Of a DNA stretch of 64,000 nt, positions 10,103 through 17,175 are shown one piece after another. The notes under the pieces are model-generated. The model did no database searches. It was not told where the DNA came from and saw only the letters and a program-made list of their open reading frames with translations. Numbering within the stretch: the stretch's first letter is position 1; every line of letters begins with the position of its first letter. A program made the position numbers and the translations under genes. This DNA comes from Bradyrhizobium ottawaense (GTDB lineage: Bacteria; Pseudomonadota; Alphaproteobacteria; Rhizobiales; Xanthobacteraceae), in assembly GCF_900099825.1 (NCBI RefSeq), contig NZ_LT629693.1, positions 3,483,001 through 3,547,000 of the forward strand, read 5' to 3'.

Positions 10103-11716
10103 TCAGTTGTAGCCGGACGCACGCGCCAGTGCGGCATCGAGTGCGGGCCGGGTCGGATGCCGGAAACGGGCGGCGACGTAGCCGTCGGGCCGCAGCAGAT
10201 AGGCGGTCCCGGGGGCTGCGTCGTAGCGCGCGCCGGCAAGGCCTTCGGAATCGATAAATCCATCGTCGCCGCCGATGCGGACCACGCTGACGCCGTCAGG
10301 CGCGTCGACGGCCGCGCCGTTGCCGAACGCGAGCAACGTGAAGCGCAAGCCGCTGCCGATGAAAGCCTCCGTCAGATATGTCGGCTCGCCGGAGCTCGCC
10401 TGCAGCGGCGCATCTGATATCGACGCGCCGGGCCGCGGGCCGCCGCGCCACGCATCGCCATCGGCGGTCGAGAGCGGCGTCTCGTAGACCGAAGGCGTCG
10501 ACAGCCGCCCGCCATTGACCATGCGCTTGCCGAATTCGGTTTCCTTCGCCAGCGACAGCACCGCCTTGCGCAGCCGCGCCTCCTGAGGAGAGTTGGGCGC
10601 CATGAAATCGGTCGAGCGGGTGGATTCGCGGATATTCTCGTCGGCGGCCGCGCCGCGCTCGATGTGATAGCTGTCGAGCAGGGTTTGCGGCGACCGCTGG
10701 CGCAGCACCCGGTCAAGCTTCCACGCCAGGTTCTCGGCATCCTCGAGCCCGGAATTGGCACCGCGGGCGCCGAACGGCGAGACCTGATGCGCAGCGTCGC
10801 CGGCAAAGAGCACGCGGCCGTGGATGAACCGGTCCATGCGGCGGCACTGGAATTTGTACAGCGAAATCCATTCGAACTCGAACTTGTCGTGGCCGAGCAT
10901 GCGCGCGATTCTGGGCCGGACATTCTCCGGCTGCTTTTCGACCGCGGGATCGGCATCGCGGTGAAGCTGCAGATCGATCCGCCAGATATCGTCAGGCTGC
11001 CTGTGCAGCAGCGCCGACCGCCCGGCATGGAACGGCGGGTCGAACCAGAACCAGCGTTCGGTCGGGAATTCCGCCGTCATCTTGACGTCGGCGATCAGGA
11101 ACTGATCTTCGAACACTTGGCCGGCGAACTCCGCGCCCACCATCTGCCGCAACGACGAGCGGGCGCCGTCGCAGGCGACGACAAAGCCGGCCTCAAGACG
11201 ATACGGACCATCCGGCGTCTGGATCGTCAGCGCCACACGGTCGTTGCGTTGCTCGAGCCCGACCACCTTGTTGCGCCAGCGCAGGTCGATGGCGGCAAGC
11301 TCCTCGACACGATCGACCAGGTAGGCCTCGGCATAGAATTGCTGCAGGTTGATGAAGGCCGGCCGCTTGTGGCCTTGCTCCGGCAGCAGATTGAACTGGT
11401 AGAGCTTCGAATCGCCGTGAAAGATCTTGCCGACGCTCCACACCACGCCCTTGTCGACCATGCGCTGGCCGATGCCGAGCCGGTCCCAGTATTCCAGCGA
11501 GCGTTTGGAAAAGCAGATCGCGCGCGAGCCCTCGCCGATCCGGTCGGCATCGTCGAGCAGCACGACGCTCTGGCCGCGCTGCGCCAGATCAATCGCCAGC
11601 GAAAGCCCGACCGGCCCGGCGCCGACCACCACGACCGGATATTCGGCCACATCGGCACCCGCCCGGTCCTGATCGGGATGCCTGCGATAACCGAACTGGG
11701 TTTTGGTTGATGCCAT
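10103..11716 (-). CDS. FAD-dependent aromatic monooxygenase (candidate 3-hydroxyphenylacetate 6-hydroxylase)
   Basis: A 537-aa group A flavoprotein hydroxylase. The FAD motif VVGAGPVGLSLAIDLA is near residue 30, the CDGARS segment near residue 185, and the second FAD motif FAGDAAHQVSPFGARG near residue 315. The C-terminal part is thioredoxin-like, as in phenol and MhpA hydroxylases. It is first in the leftward operon with DUF2783, MBL, hmgA and fahA, so a product entering the homogentisate route is plausible. 3-Hydroxyphenylacetate is my preferred substrate; other phenols cannot be excluded. A divergent MarR gene and a repeat array lie upstream. Confidence 0.85.
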   Translation of the reverse strand: MASTKTQFGYRRHPDQDRAGADVAEYPVVVVGAGPVGLSLAIDLAQRGQSVVLLDDADRIGEGSRAICFSKRSLEYWDRLGIGQRMVDKGVVWSVGKIFHGDSKLYQFNLLPEQGHKRPAFINLQQFYAEAYLVDRVEELAAIDLRWRNKVVGLEQRNDRVALTIQTPDGPYRLEAGFVVACDGARSSLRQMVGAEFAGQVFEDQFLIADVKMTAEFPTERWFWFDPPFHAGRSALLHRQPDDIWRIDLQLHRDADPAVEKQPENVRPRIARMLGHDKFEFEWISLYKFQCRRMDRFIHGRVLFAGDAAHQVSPFGARGANSGLEDAENLAWKLDRVLRQRSPQTLLDSYHIERGAAADENIRESTRSTDFMAPNSPQEARLRKAVLSLAKETEFGKRMVNGGRLSTPSVYETPLSTADGDAWRGGPRPGASISDAPLQASSGEPTYLTEAFIGSGLRFTLLAFGNGAAVDAPDGVSVVRIGGDDGFIDSEGLAGARYDAAPGTAYLLRPDGYVAARFRHPTRPALDAALARASGYN

Positions 11717-11726
11717 GCGGGCTGAA

Positions 11727-11772
11727 CCTTGCGACTAGCCGTCCTTGTAACTAGTCAACCTTGCAACTAGTC
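11727..11772. promoter_or_regulatory. Three 16-bp-period direct repeats between monooxygenase and marR (candidate operator array)
   Basis: CCTTGCGACTAGCC, CCTTGTAACTAGTC and CCTTGCAACTAGTC start at 11727, 11743 and 11759, exactly 16 bp apart. Weaker matches (CTGCAACTATC near 11803, CCTAGTCAACTC near 11833) continue toward marR. The array fills the divergent promoter region and is probably bound by the MarR protein. Confidence 0.6.
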
Positions 11773-11858
11773 ATGGGCGTGCGACCTTGATAATAGTCGC
11801 ATCTGCAACTATCTTAAATCCTGCGCGACTTCCCTAGTCAACTCAAATTGGAGCGATT

Positions 11859-12422
11859 TTGGCACAAGCGCCTTCCAGCGAGCGTACACCCCGGCCGCGG
11901 GCCGGCGTAGACCGGCGCTCGGCCGATGAAGACGCGGCCCGGAAGAGCGCCAGGCTCGATCTCTTCAAATTCGTGCCGTTCCGTCTGAACCGGCTGGCCG
12001 CCGAAGTCAGTTCGGCGCTTGCGGCCGAGTATCAGGCGCGTTACGGGCTTGACATTCCCGAATGGCGCGTGCTGGCGACGCTCGGGTTTCGCAATGACGC
12101 CTGCAGCGCGCAATACATCGCCCATTGCACCCGCACCCATAAATCGACCATCAGCCGCGCCGTCACGGCGCTGATGAAGCGGCAGATGGTCGAGCGCGTC
12201 GAGAACGCAGACGACCGCCGCGAATTCCGATTGCGCCTGACCCGCAAGGGCGCGACGCTCTATGAGGAATTGATCCCGCGCCTGCTGCGCAGGGAGCAGG
12301 AGATCCTGTCCTGCCTGTCCGCGCAGGAACGCAAGAACCTCGCCCTGCTGCTCGGCAAGATCGAGGACAGCCTAAAGCTGGTACGTGACAGCGAGCAGGC
12401 GGACGCGAAGGAAGCGTATTGA
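11859..12422 (+). CDS. MarR family transcriptional regulator
   Basis: A 187-aa winged-helix regulator, diverging from the aromatic monooxygenase operon. The helix-turn-helix region SAQYIAHCTRTHKSTISRAV (about residues 88-107) and wing VENADDRREFRLRLTRKG (about residues 119-136) are typical of MarR. The basic N-terminal 25 residues are probably disordered. The start is TTG at 11859 with GGAG 6 bp upstream. The likely ligand is an aromatic acid of the pathway, by context. A hairpin follows the stop. Confidence 0.88.
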   Translation: MAQAPSSERTPRPRAGVDRRSADEDAARKSARLDLFKFVPFRLNRLAAEVSSALAAEYQARYGLDIPEWRVLATLGFRNDACSAQYIAHCTRTHKSTISRAVTALMKRQMVERVENADDRREFRLRLTRKGATLYEELIPRLLRREQEILSCLSAQERKNLALLLGKIEDSLKLVRDSEQADAKEAY

Positions 12423-12433
12423 CATCCCTCGTC

Positions 12434-12456
12434 ATGGCCGGGCTTGACCCGGCCAT
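12434..12456. repeat. Short palindromic hairpin after marR
   Basis: ATGGCCGGG and CCCGGCCAT form a perfect 9-bp stem around CTTGA. It resembles the end of the GTCATGGCCGGGC repeat family and lies between convergent genes, so it could terminate both. Confidence 0.6.
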
Positions 12457-12476
12457 CCACGTTCTTGTTTCTCGTT

Positions 12477-13283
12477 CTACTTCACAAACGATCGCGATGG
12501 CGGCAGATGCAGCGCAAAGGCATCGACCTTGTCGCTGGCGCGCGGATAGATCTCGCTCACGATCGGATCGTGGCCGGGGATGAAACGATCGGGATGGCCG
12601 GCGAGCTTTTCCACGATCTCCCAGCCCCGCGCCATGTCGCCGACATTGTAGACGATCGGAAACGGGCTGCGCTTCTGCAGGTTGGCGTAGTAATGCGCCG
12701 CGTCCGAGGCCAGCACCACCGGCCCGCGCGCGGTTTCGACCCGCACCACCTGGAGCCCGTCGGAATGGCCGCCGACGCGATGCACCGTCACGCCCGGCGC
12801 GATCTCGCCGTCGCCGGAATGGAAGGTGACGCGCTCGCCATAGACGTGACGGACCATCGTCGTGACGTGTTCCACCGAGAATGGATGCCGCAGCATGCCG
12901 TTGCACATGCAGCGCCCGGTCGCGTAGCTCATCTCGCGGTCCTGCAGATGGAACCGGGCATGGGGGAAGCGGTCGAGATTGCCGGCGTGGTCGTAATGCA
13001 AATGGGTGACGATGACGTCCTTGATGCTGTCGGCCTTGACGCCAAAGCCTTCCAGCGCGTCGACCGGGTTAAGCGTGAGCTTGCGGGCGCGTGCCTTGGC
13101 CTCTTCGGCATTGAAACCAGTATCGACCAGGATCTCGCGGCCGCCGCCCCGGATCAGCCAGACAAAATAATCGAGGTCCTGCGCCGTGGTTTCATGCGGA
13201 TCCGGCACCAGGAAATTCAAATTCGGGGTGCGCGGCGACATCGTTGCATAGCGCAGCGCATAGATTTCGTAGGCATTTCCCAT
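12477..13283 (-). CDS. N-acyl homoserine lactonase family MBL-fold hydrolase
   Basis: A 268-aa metallo-hydrolase with the full zinc motif HLHYDH at residues 94-99, followed by GGHSDG and SDAAHYY. The fold and length match the AHL lactonase (AttM/AiiA-like) group, but many relatives act on other lactones or esters. No signal peptide is seen, so it is probably cytoplasmic. I chose ATG 13283 (MGNAYEIYALRY) over the 21-residue upstream extension, which lacks family character. A CRP-like site lies 102 bp upstream at 13385-13400. No luxI or luxR gene is nearby, so quorum quenching is only a possibility. Confidence 0.82.
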   Translation of the reverse strand: MGNAYEIYALRYATMSPRTPNLNFLVPDPHETTAQDLDYFVWLIRGGGREILVDTGFNAEEAKARARKLTLNPVDALEGFGVKADSIKDVIVTHLHYDHAGNLDRFPHARFHLQDREMSYATGRCMCNGMLRHPFSVEHVTTMVRHVYGERVTFHSGDGEIAPGVTVHRVGGHSDGLQVVRVETARGPVVLASDAAHYYANLQKRSPFPIVYNVGDMARGWEIVEKLAGHPDRFIPGHDPIVSEIYPRASDKVDAFALHLPPSRSFVK

Positions 13284-13384
13284 CGGTGTCACTTTTCTTG
13301 AGGTTTGGATTGGCCGATGCCGGCAGCAAGCCATTGTCATCCGCAAACGTCAAACCCGCCTCGCGCATGACAGCCGCGCCCCTA

Positions 13385-13400
13385 TGTGAGAAGGATCACA
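13385..13400. promoter_or_regulatory. CRP-consensus site TGTGA-N6-TCACA
   Basis: TGTGAGAAGGATCACA matches the CRP consensus in both half-sites. It is 102 bp upstream of the lactonase-like ATG and 382 bp upstream of the caspase-fold gene. The Crp-type protein encoded at 21008-21682 has the matching recognition helix. Confidence 0.6.
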
Positions 13401-13413
13401 TTGCCACTAGCCG

Positions 13414-13530
13414 CCATCACCCGCCTTGCGCGCAATTGCGCACTGGGGCGGGTGATCCAGTATTGCAGGATGGCTCATGTGAGCCGTTAGGCCTCGGCGT
13501 ACTGGATACCCGCTTTCGCGGGATATGACG
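13414..13530. repeat. Palindromic intergenic repeat with nested GCGCAATTGCGC palindrome
   Basis: The ends CCATCACCCGCC and CGCGGGATATGACGG are approximate inverted copies, with inner arms GGTGATCCAGTA and TACTGGATACCC. A 12-bp palindrome at 13430-13441 sits in the loop of the first hairpin; a 15-nt match to it occurs at 29300-29314 inside another repeat family. Confidence 0.6.
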
Positions 13531-13781
13531 GAAGGGCTTGACGGGAACCCCGCACAGTCACCGCATGACGCCGGCGCGACATCACCGGGAGCACGATTTA
13601 TTCCCGCGGCTTCCCGGCCCAACGTCGCGGTTAATTGTCGCAATTAATGACGTCAGCGCAAGCGGTTGACGCGTTGCGGACGCGGTTTGATAATGCAGGA
13701 TGCGTAGAGTAAGGTCGCCGCGGCGCAAGCTGGTATCGGCGCCTTTTTGGCTGGACTGCTGTGATCTGGACTGCCGGTATT

Positions 13782-15263
13782 ATGAAAATTCGCCTTGCAT
13801 TGCTTGCCCCGTTGATTTTTTCGGCCGCGCTTTTTTCGGTGGCGTCGACCGACCCGTCGTTCGCGGCAAGCGACCGCTATGCGCTGGTGATCGGCAACGC
13901 AAAATATCCGGATGCCGAAGCGCCGCTGAAGGAGCCGATCAACGACGCCCGTGACGTCGCCGACGAGCTCAAGCGCGACGGCTTCAACGTCGATGTCGGC
14001 GAGAACCTCACCGGCGAGCAGATGCGCCGCGCCTTTGACCGGTTGTACGGCAAGATCAAGCCGGGCTCGGTCGCACTGGTTTTCTTCTCGGGTTTCGGCG
14101 TGCAGTCGAGCCGCCAGAGCTACATGATCCCGGTCGATGCGCAGATCTGGACCGAAGCGGACGTGCGCCGTGACGGTTTCAGCCTCGAGACGGTGCTGGG
14201 CGAGATCAACAGCCGCGGCGCCGGGGTCAAGATCGCCCTGATCGACGCCTCCAGGCGCAATCCGTTCGAGCGCCGGTTCCGCAGCTTTTCCGCCGGGCTT
14301 GCGCCCGTCATCGCGCCGAACGGCACGCTGGTGATGTATTCGGCGGCGCTTTCGTCGGTTATTTCCGACAATGGCACCGACCACAGCCTGTTCGTGCGGG
14401 AACTTCTCAAGGAAATCCGCACCCCCGACCTGATGGCGGAGGAAACGCTGAACCGCACCCGTGTCGGCGTGACCCGTGCCTCGCGCAGCGAGCAAGTGCC
14501 GTGGATTTCGTCGTCGCTGGCCGAGGATTTCTCCTTCATCCCCGGCGGCACTGGACCGCGACCGTCGAGCCCGCCTCCGACGACAGTGGCAGCGCCGGCC
14601 CCCGCGCCCGTACCACCACCAGCGCCCACCCCTCCACCACAAGTGGCGGCTCCGGCACCGTCCGCGCCGCCCTTGCCGCCGCCACCGGCCCCGCCAACGG
14701 TTGAGGCCGCTATACCTCCGCTTCCGCCGCCAGCCAAACCGAGCACCCCGGCGGCGCCGTCGATTGCCGACGATCCGACCATCAAGAGCCTGACCGACAG
14801 GCTCATCGACAATCCCGACGATGGCGCCGCGCTGTACCGGCGCGGGCAGGTCTATGCCAGCAGGGGCCTCTACGACCTCGCCATCAAGGACTTCAACAAT
14901 TCGCTGCGGCTGAACCCGAAGGACGTTGAGGCCTATAACAACCGTTGCTGGGCACGTACGGTGATCGGCGACCTGCAGGCCGCGCTGAAGGATTGCAACG
15001 AGGCGCTGCGGCTGCGGCCGAATTTCGTCGATGCGCTCGACAGCCGCGGCCTGGTCAACCTGAAGAGCGGCCAGACCAAGAATGCAATCGCCGATTTCGA
15101 TGCCGCCCTCAAGATCAACCCGCGATTGACCTCGTCGCTGTACGGACGCGGCCTTGCCAAGAAGCGCAACGGCTCGCTTTCGGAAGGCGATCTGGATATT
15201 AACAACGCGAAGGCGATGGACCCCAATATTGCTAAGGAATTCGCCGATTACGGGGTACAGTGA
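13782..15263 (+). CDS. Caspase-fold (peptidase C14-like) protein with TPR repeats, catalytic dyad absent
   Basis: A 493-aa exported protein: signal peptide 1-29, p20-like caspase domain about 31-255, proline/alanine-rich linker 258-330, and three to four TPRs to the C-terminus. The position of the catalytic His (usual GHG) reads FFSGFG, with Phe105, and that of the catalytic Cys (usual DACR) reads DASRRNPF, with Ser157. Proteolysis is therefore unlikely; a scaffold or binding role in the envelope is more plausible. I chose ATG 13782, which begins the signal peptide, over GTG 13761. An OmpA-domain gene follows by 145 bp. A shorter relative is encoded at 29332-30171. Confidence 0.85.
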   Translation: MKIRLALLAPLIFSAALFSVASTDPSFAASDRYALVIGNAKYPDAEAPLKEPINDARDVADELKRDGFNVDVGENLTGEQMRRAFDRLYGKIKPGSVALVFFSGFGVQSSRQSYMIPVDAQIWTEADVRRDGFSLETVLGEINSRGAGVKIALIDASRRNPFERRFRSFSAGLAPVIAPNGTLVMYSAALSSVISDNGTDHSLFVRELLKEIRTPDLMAEETLNRTRVGVTRASRSEQVPWISSSLAEDFSFIPGGTGPRPSSPPPTTVAAPAPAPVPPPAPTPPPQVAAPAPSAPPLPPPPAPPTVEAAIPPLPPPAKPSTPAAPSIADDPTIKSLTDRLIDNPDDGAALYRRGQVYASRGLYDLAIKDFNNSLRLNPKDVEAYNNRCWARTVIGDLQAALKDCNEALRLRPNFVDALDSRGLVNLKSGQTKNAIADFDAALKINPRLTSSLYGRGLAKKRNGSLSEGDLDINNAKAMDPNIAKEFADYGVQ

Positions 15264-15408
15264 CGATTATTTGAGGCGAAGGACGGTGCTCGCTGAACCC
15301 CGCAGCAGGCGTCCAGACTAAAGAAGTAATAGGCCGCGGCCGATTGGTCCGGCAGCTCATTTGCATCACCTTTGGAACCGCGCGGGACGCCCGCAGGAGG
15401 GACTGGCA

Positions 15409-16080
15409 ATGTTAAAGATATCTGCAACCCGAACCCTTGGCGCGATCCTGTCGATCGCCACGATCGGCGCCGCCATTTCGTTCTCGACGGTGACCGCCCG
15501 TGCCGAGGACAAGAACGTCACCGAAGATCAGATCGTCCGCGCGCTGGCTCCCGAAAAGAAGGCGCCGCTGACCCGCGGCCTTTCGGTCGGACCGCAGCAA
15601 ACCGTCGACCCGGCCGCAGCCGCCGCCGAGGGCAAATTCGTGCAGCAGATCCGTGGCCGGTCCACGCGTTCGCTTTCGAGCACCGAGCGCGAAGAGATCG
15701 CCACCATCGTCAAGGACAAGCCCAAGATCGATCTGGAGATCAACTTCGACTACAATTCGGCCGATATCAGCGCGAAATCGCTGCCGTCGGTGCAGGCGCT
15801 CGGCCGCGCGCTGACCAACGCCGACCTAAAGGGCTCGACCTTCGTGGTCGCGGGCCATACCGATGCGGCCGGCGGCGAATCCTACAACCAGGACCTGTCC
15901 GAGCGCCGCGCTGACGCGATCAAGCGCTATCTCGTCGACAAATACGGCATCACCGGCACCGATCTCGTCACCGTCGGATACGGCAAGAGCAAGCTCAAGG
16001 ACCCGAGCCAGCCGATGGCCGAGGTCAACCGGCGCGTGCAGGTCGTGAACATGGAAAACAAGGCCACCGCGTCCAAATAG
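15409..16080 (+). CDS. OmpA family peptidoglycan-binding protein
   Basis: A 223-aa periplasmic or outer-membrane protein. It has a signal peptide (residues 1-31, ending TARA) and a central linker rich in Ala. The C-terminal OmpA domain (about 105-215) shows INFDYNSADI, VAGHTDAAGG and LSERRADAIKRYL, the core that binds diaminopimelate in peptidoglycan. GGAGG lies 8 bp before the ATG at 15409. It probably tethers the envelope to the wall and may work with the TPR/caspase-fold protein upstream. A strong terminator follows. Confidence 0.9.
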   Translation: MLKISATRTLGAILSIATIGAAISFSTVTARAEDKNVTEDQIVRALAPEKKAPLTRGLSVGPQQTVDPAAAAAEGKFVQQIRGRSTRSLSSTEREEIATIVKDKPKIDLEINFDYNSADISAKSLPSVQALGRALTNADLKGSTFVVAGHTDAAGGESYNQDLSERRADAIKRYLVDKYGITGTDLVTVGYGKSKLKDPSQPMAEVNRRVQVVNMENKATASK

Positions 16081-16127
16081 CCGCGTCAAAGTAACGGGCG
16101 TGGCGCCGACCAGGATTTTCCGGCTAC

Positions 16128-16159
16128 AATACGTCCCGCAACACCCTGCGGGACGTATT
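16128..16159 (+). terminator. Strong hairpin terminator after the OmpA gene
   Basis: A 13-bp perfect stem (AATACGTCCCGCA with TGCGGGACGTATT) closes an ACACCC loop and is followed by CGTTTT. It separates the caspase/OmpA unit from the RND operon. Confidence 0.85.
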
Positions 16160-16251
16160 CGTTTTGGGCGGCATTCAAGGTTCTCGCAAGGCTCTCGCCC
16201 AACCGAACGCACTCCTACCTCATGTGACTTGCAGTCTGGATTGATCCGGCG

Positions 16252-17175
16252 ATGAACCTCTCCGAATACCTCAAACCTGCGCTTGGAGTGGCAATCTTTG
16301 CTGTGCTGGGCGTCGGCTATTACTGGTTCGAGCACCGTTCCCACGCGGAAGAAAAGGAAACGCCGGGCCAGGCGCTGGTGATCGTGACCAAATCCACCAA
16401 TGCCTGCTTCTCCGACATGGTCCGGGTCACCGGCTTCATCGTGCCGCGCCGCGAAGCGCAGGTCGGCGTCGATCAGGAGGGATCGAGGGTCACCGACGTG
16501 CTGGTCCGCGAAGGCGACACCGTCACCGAAAATCAGGAACTGGCGCGGCTGACACAGCCGCAGCAGCAGCCGGGGGCGCCCGCCGGCCGGCCCGGGCCGA
16601 CATCGCTGCGCGCGCCAGCGGCCGGACTGGTCACCGAAGTCAGGACGGCGGCCGGCGCACCAGCCTCGCCGCAGGCCGGGCCGATGTTCCGGATTTCGGT
16701 CAACAACGAAATCGAGCTGGAGGCCGAGGTGCCGAGCGTCCATCTGCTCAAGCTCAACCCCGGCGCCACGGTGCGGATCAGCCGCGACGACGCCCCCGAC
16801 GTCGTCGGCAAGGTCCGGCAGATCTCGCCGCAGATCGACCGCGCCACCCAGCTCGGCAAGGTCCGGATCACGCTGAACAACAATCCGTCGCTCAAGGTCG
16901 GCATGTTCGCGCGCGCCAATATCGACGCCAAACGTTCTTGCGGCGTCGCCGTTCCGCGCACCGCCATCGACCGTCTCACCCTGCAGGTGGTCAAGGGCAA
17001 TACGGTGGAAACGCGAAGGGTGCGGGTCGGACTTACCTCCGACACATCAACGGAAATTCTTGAAGGCCTCGACGTCGGCGAAACCGTCGTGGCCGATGCT
17101 GGCACCTCGCTGCACGACGGCGACCAGATCAAGACCATGTTTGCCGATGAACTCGAGCGCACGCGGACACGCTAA
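16252..17175 (+). CDS. RND efflux periplasmic adaptor subunit (HlyD/MFP family)
   Basis: A 307-aa inner-membrane-anchored adaptor linking an RND pump to an outer-membrane channel. One N-terminal membrane segment (residues 10-27) precedes a split lipoyl domain (about 60-145, interrupted by a Gln/Pro/Gly-rich loop), a beta-barrel and a membrane-proximal domain. Cys52 and Cys230 are shared with the paralog at 27848-28747 and could form a disulfide. Its TAA overlaps the pump's ATG (TAATG), so the two are translationally coupled. Substrate unknown. Confidence 0.9.
   Translation: MNLSEYLKPALGVAIFAVLGVGYYWFEHRSHAEEKETPGQALVIVTKSTNACFSDMVRVTGFIVPRREAQVGVDQEGSRVTDVLVREGDTVTENQELARLTQPQQQPGAPAGRPGPTSLRAPAAGLVTEVRTAAGAPASPQAGPMFRISVNNEIELEAEVPSVHLLKLNPGATVRISRDDAPDVVGKVRQISPQIDRATQLGKVRITLNNNPSLKVGMFARANIDAKRSCGVAVPRTAIDRLTLQVVKGNTVETRRVRVGLTSDTSTEILEGLDVGETVVADAGTSLHDGDQIKTMFADELERTRTR

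Larger units (their letters stand above)
13284..13781. other. 498-bp divergent intergenic region
   Basis: It separates the leftward lactonase-like gene from the rightward caspase-fold gene. It holds a perfect CRP-like site (13385-13400) and a palindromic repeat (13414-13530). Bases 13531-13781 show no coding sequence or clear promoter that I can support. Confidence 0.6.

Noticed and set aside
11727..11772. Tandem repeats considered as a CRISPR remnant
   Set aside because: Units are 14-16 bp without spacers and lie in a divergent regulator promoter.
12477..13283. Quorum-quenching lactonase as a firm call
   Set aside because: Zinc motif fits, but no luxI/luxR context and many relatives act on other esters; kept as family-level call only.
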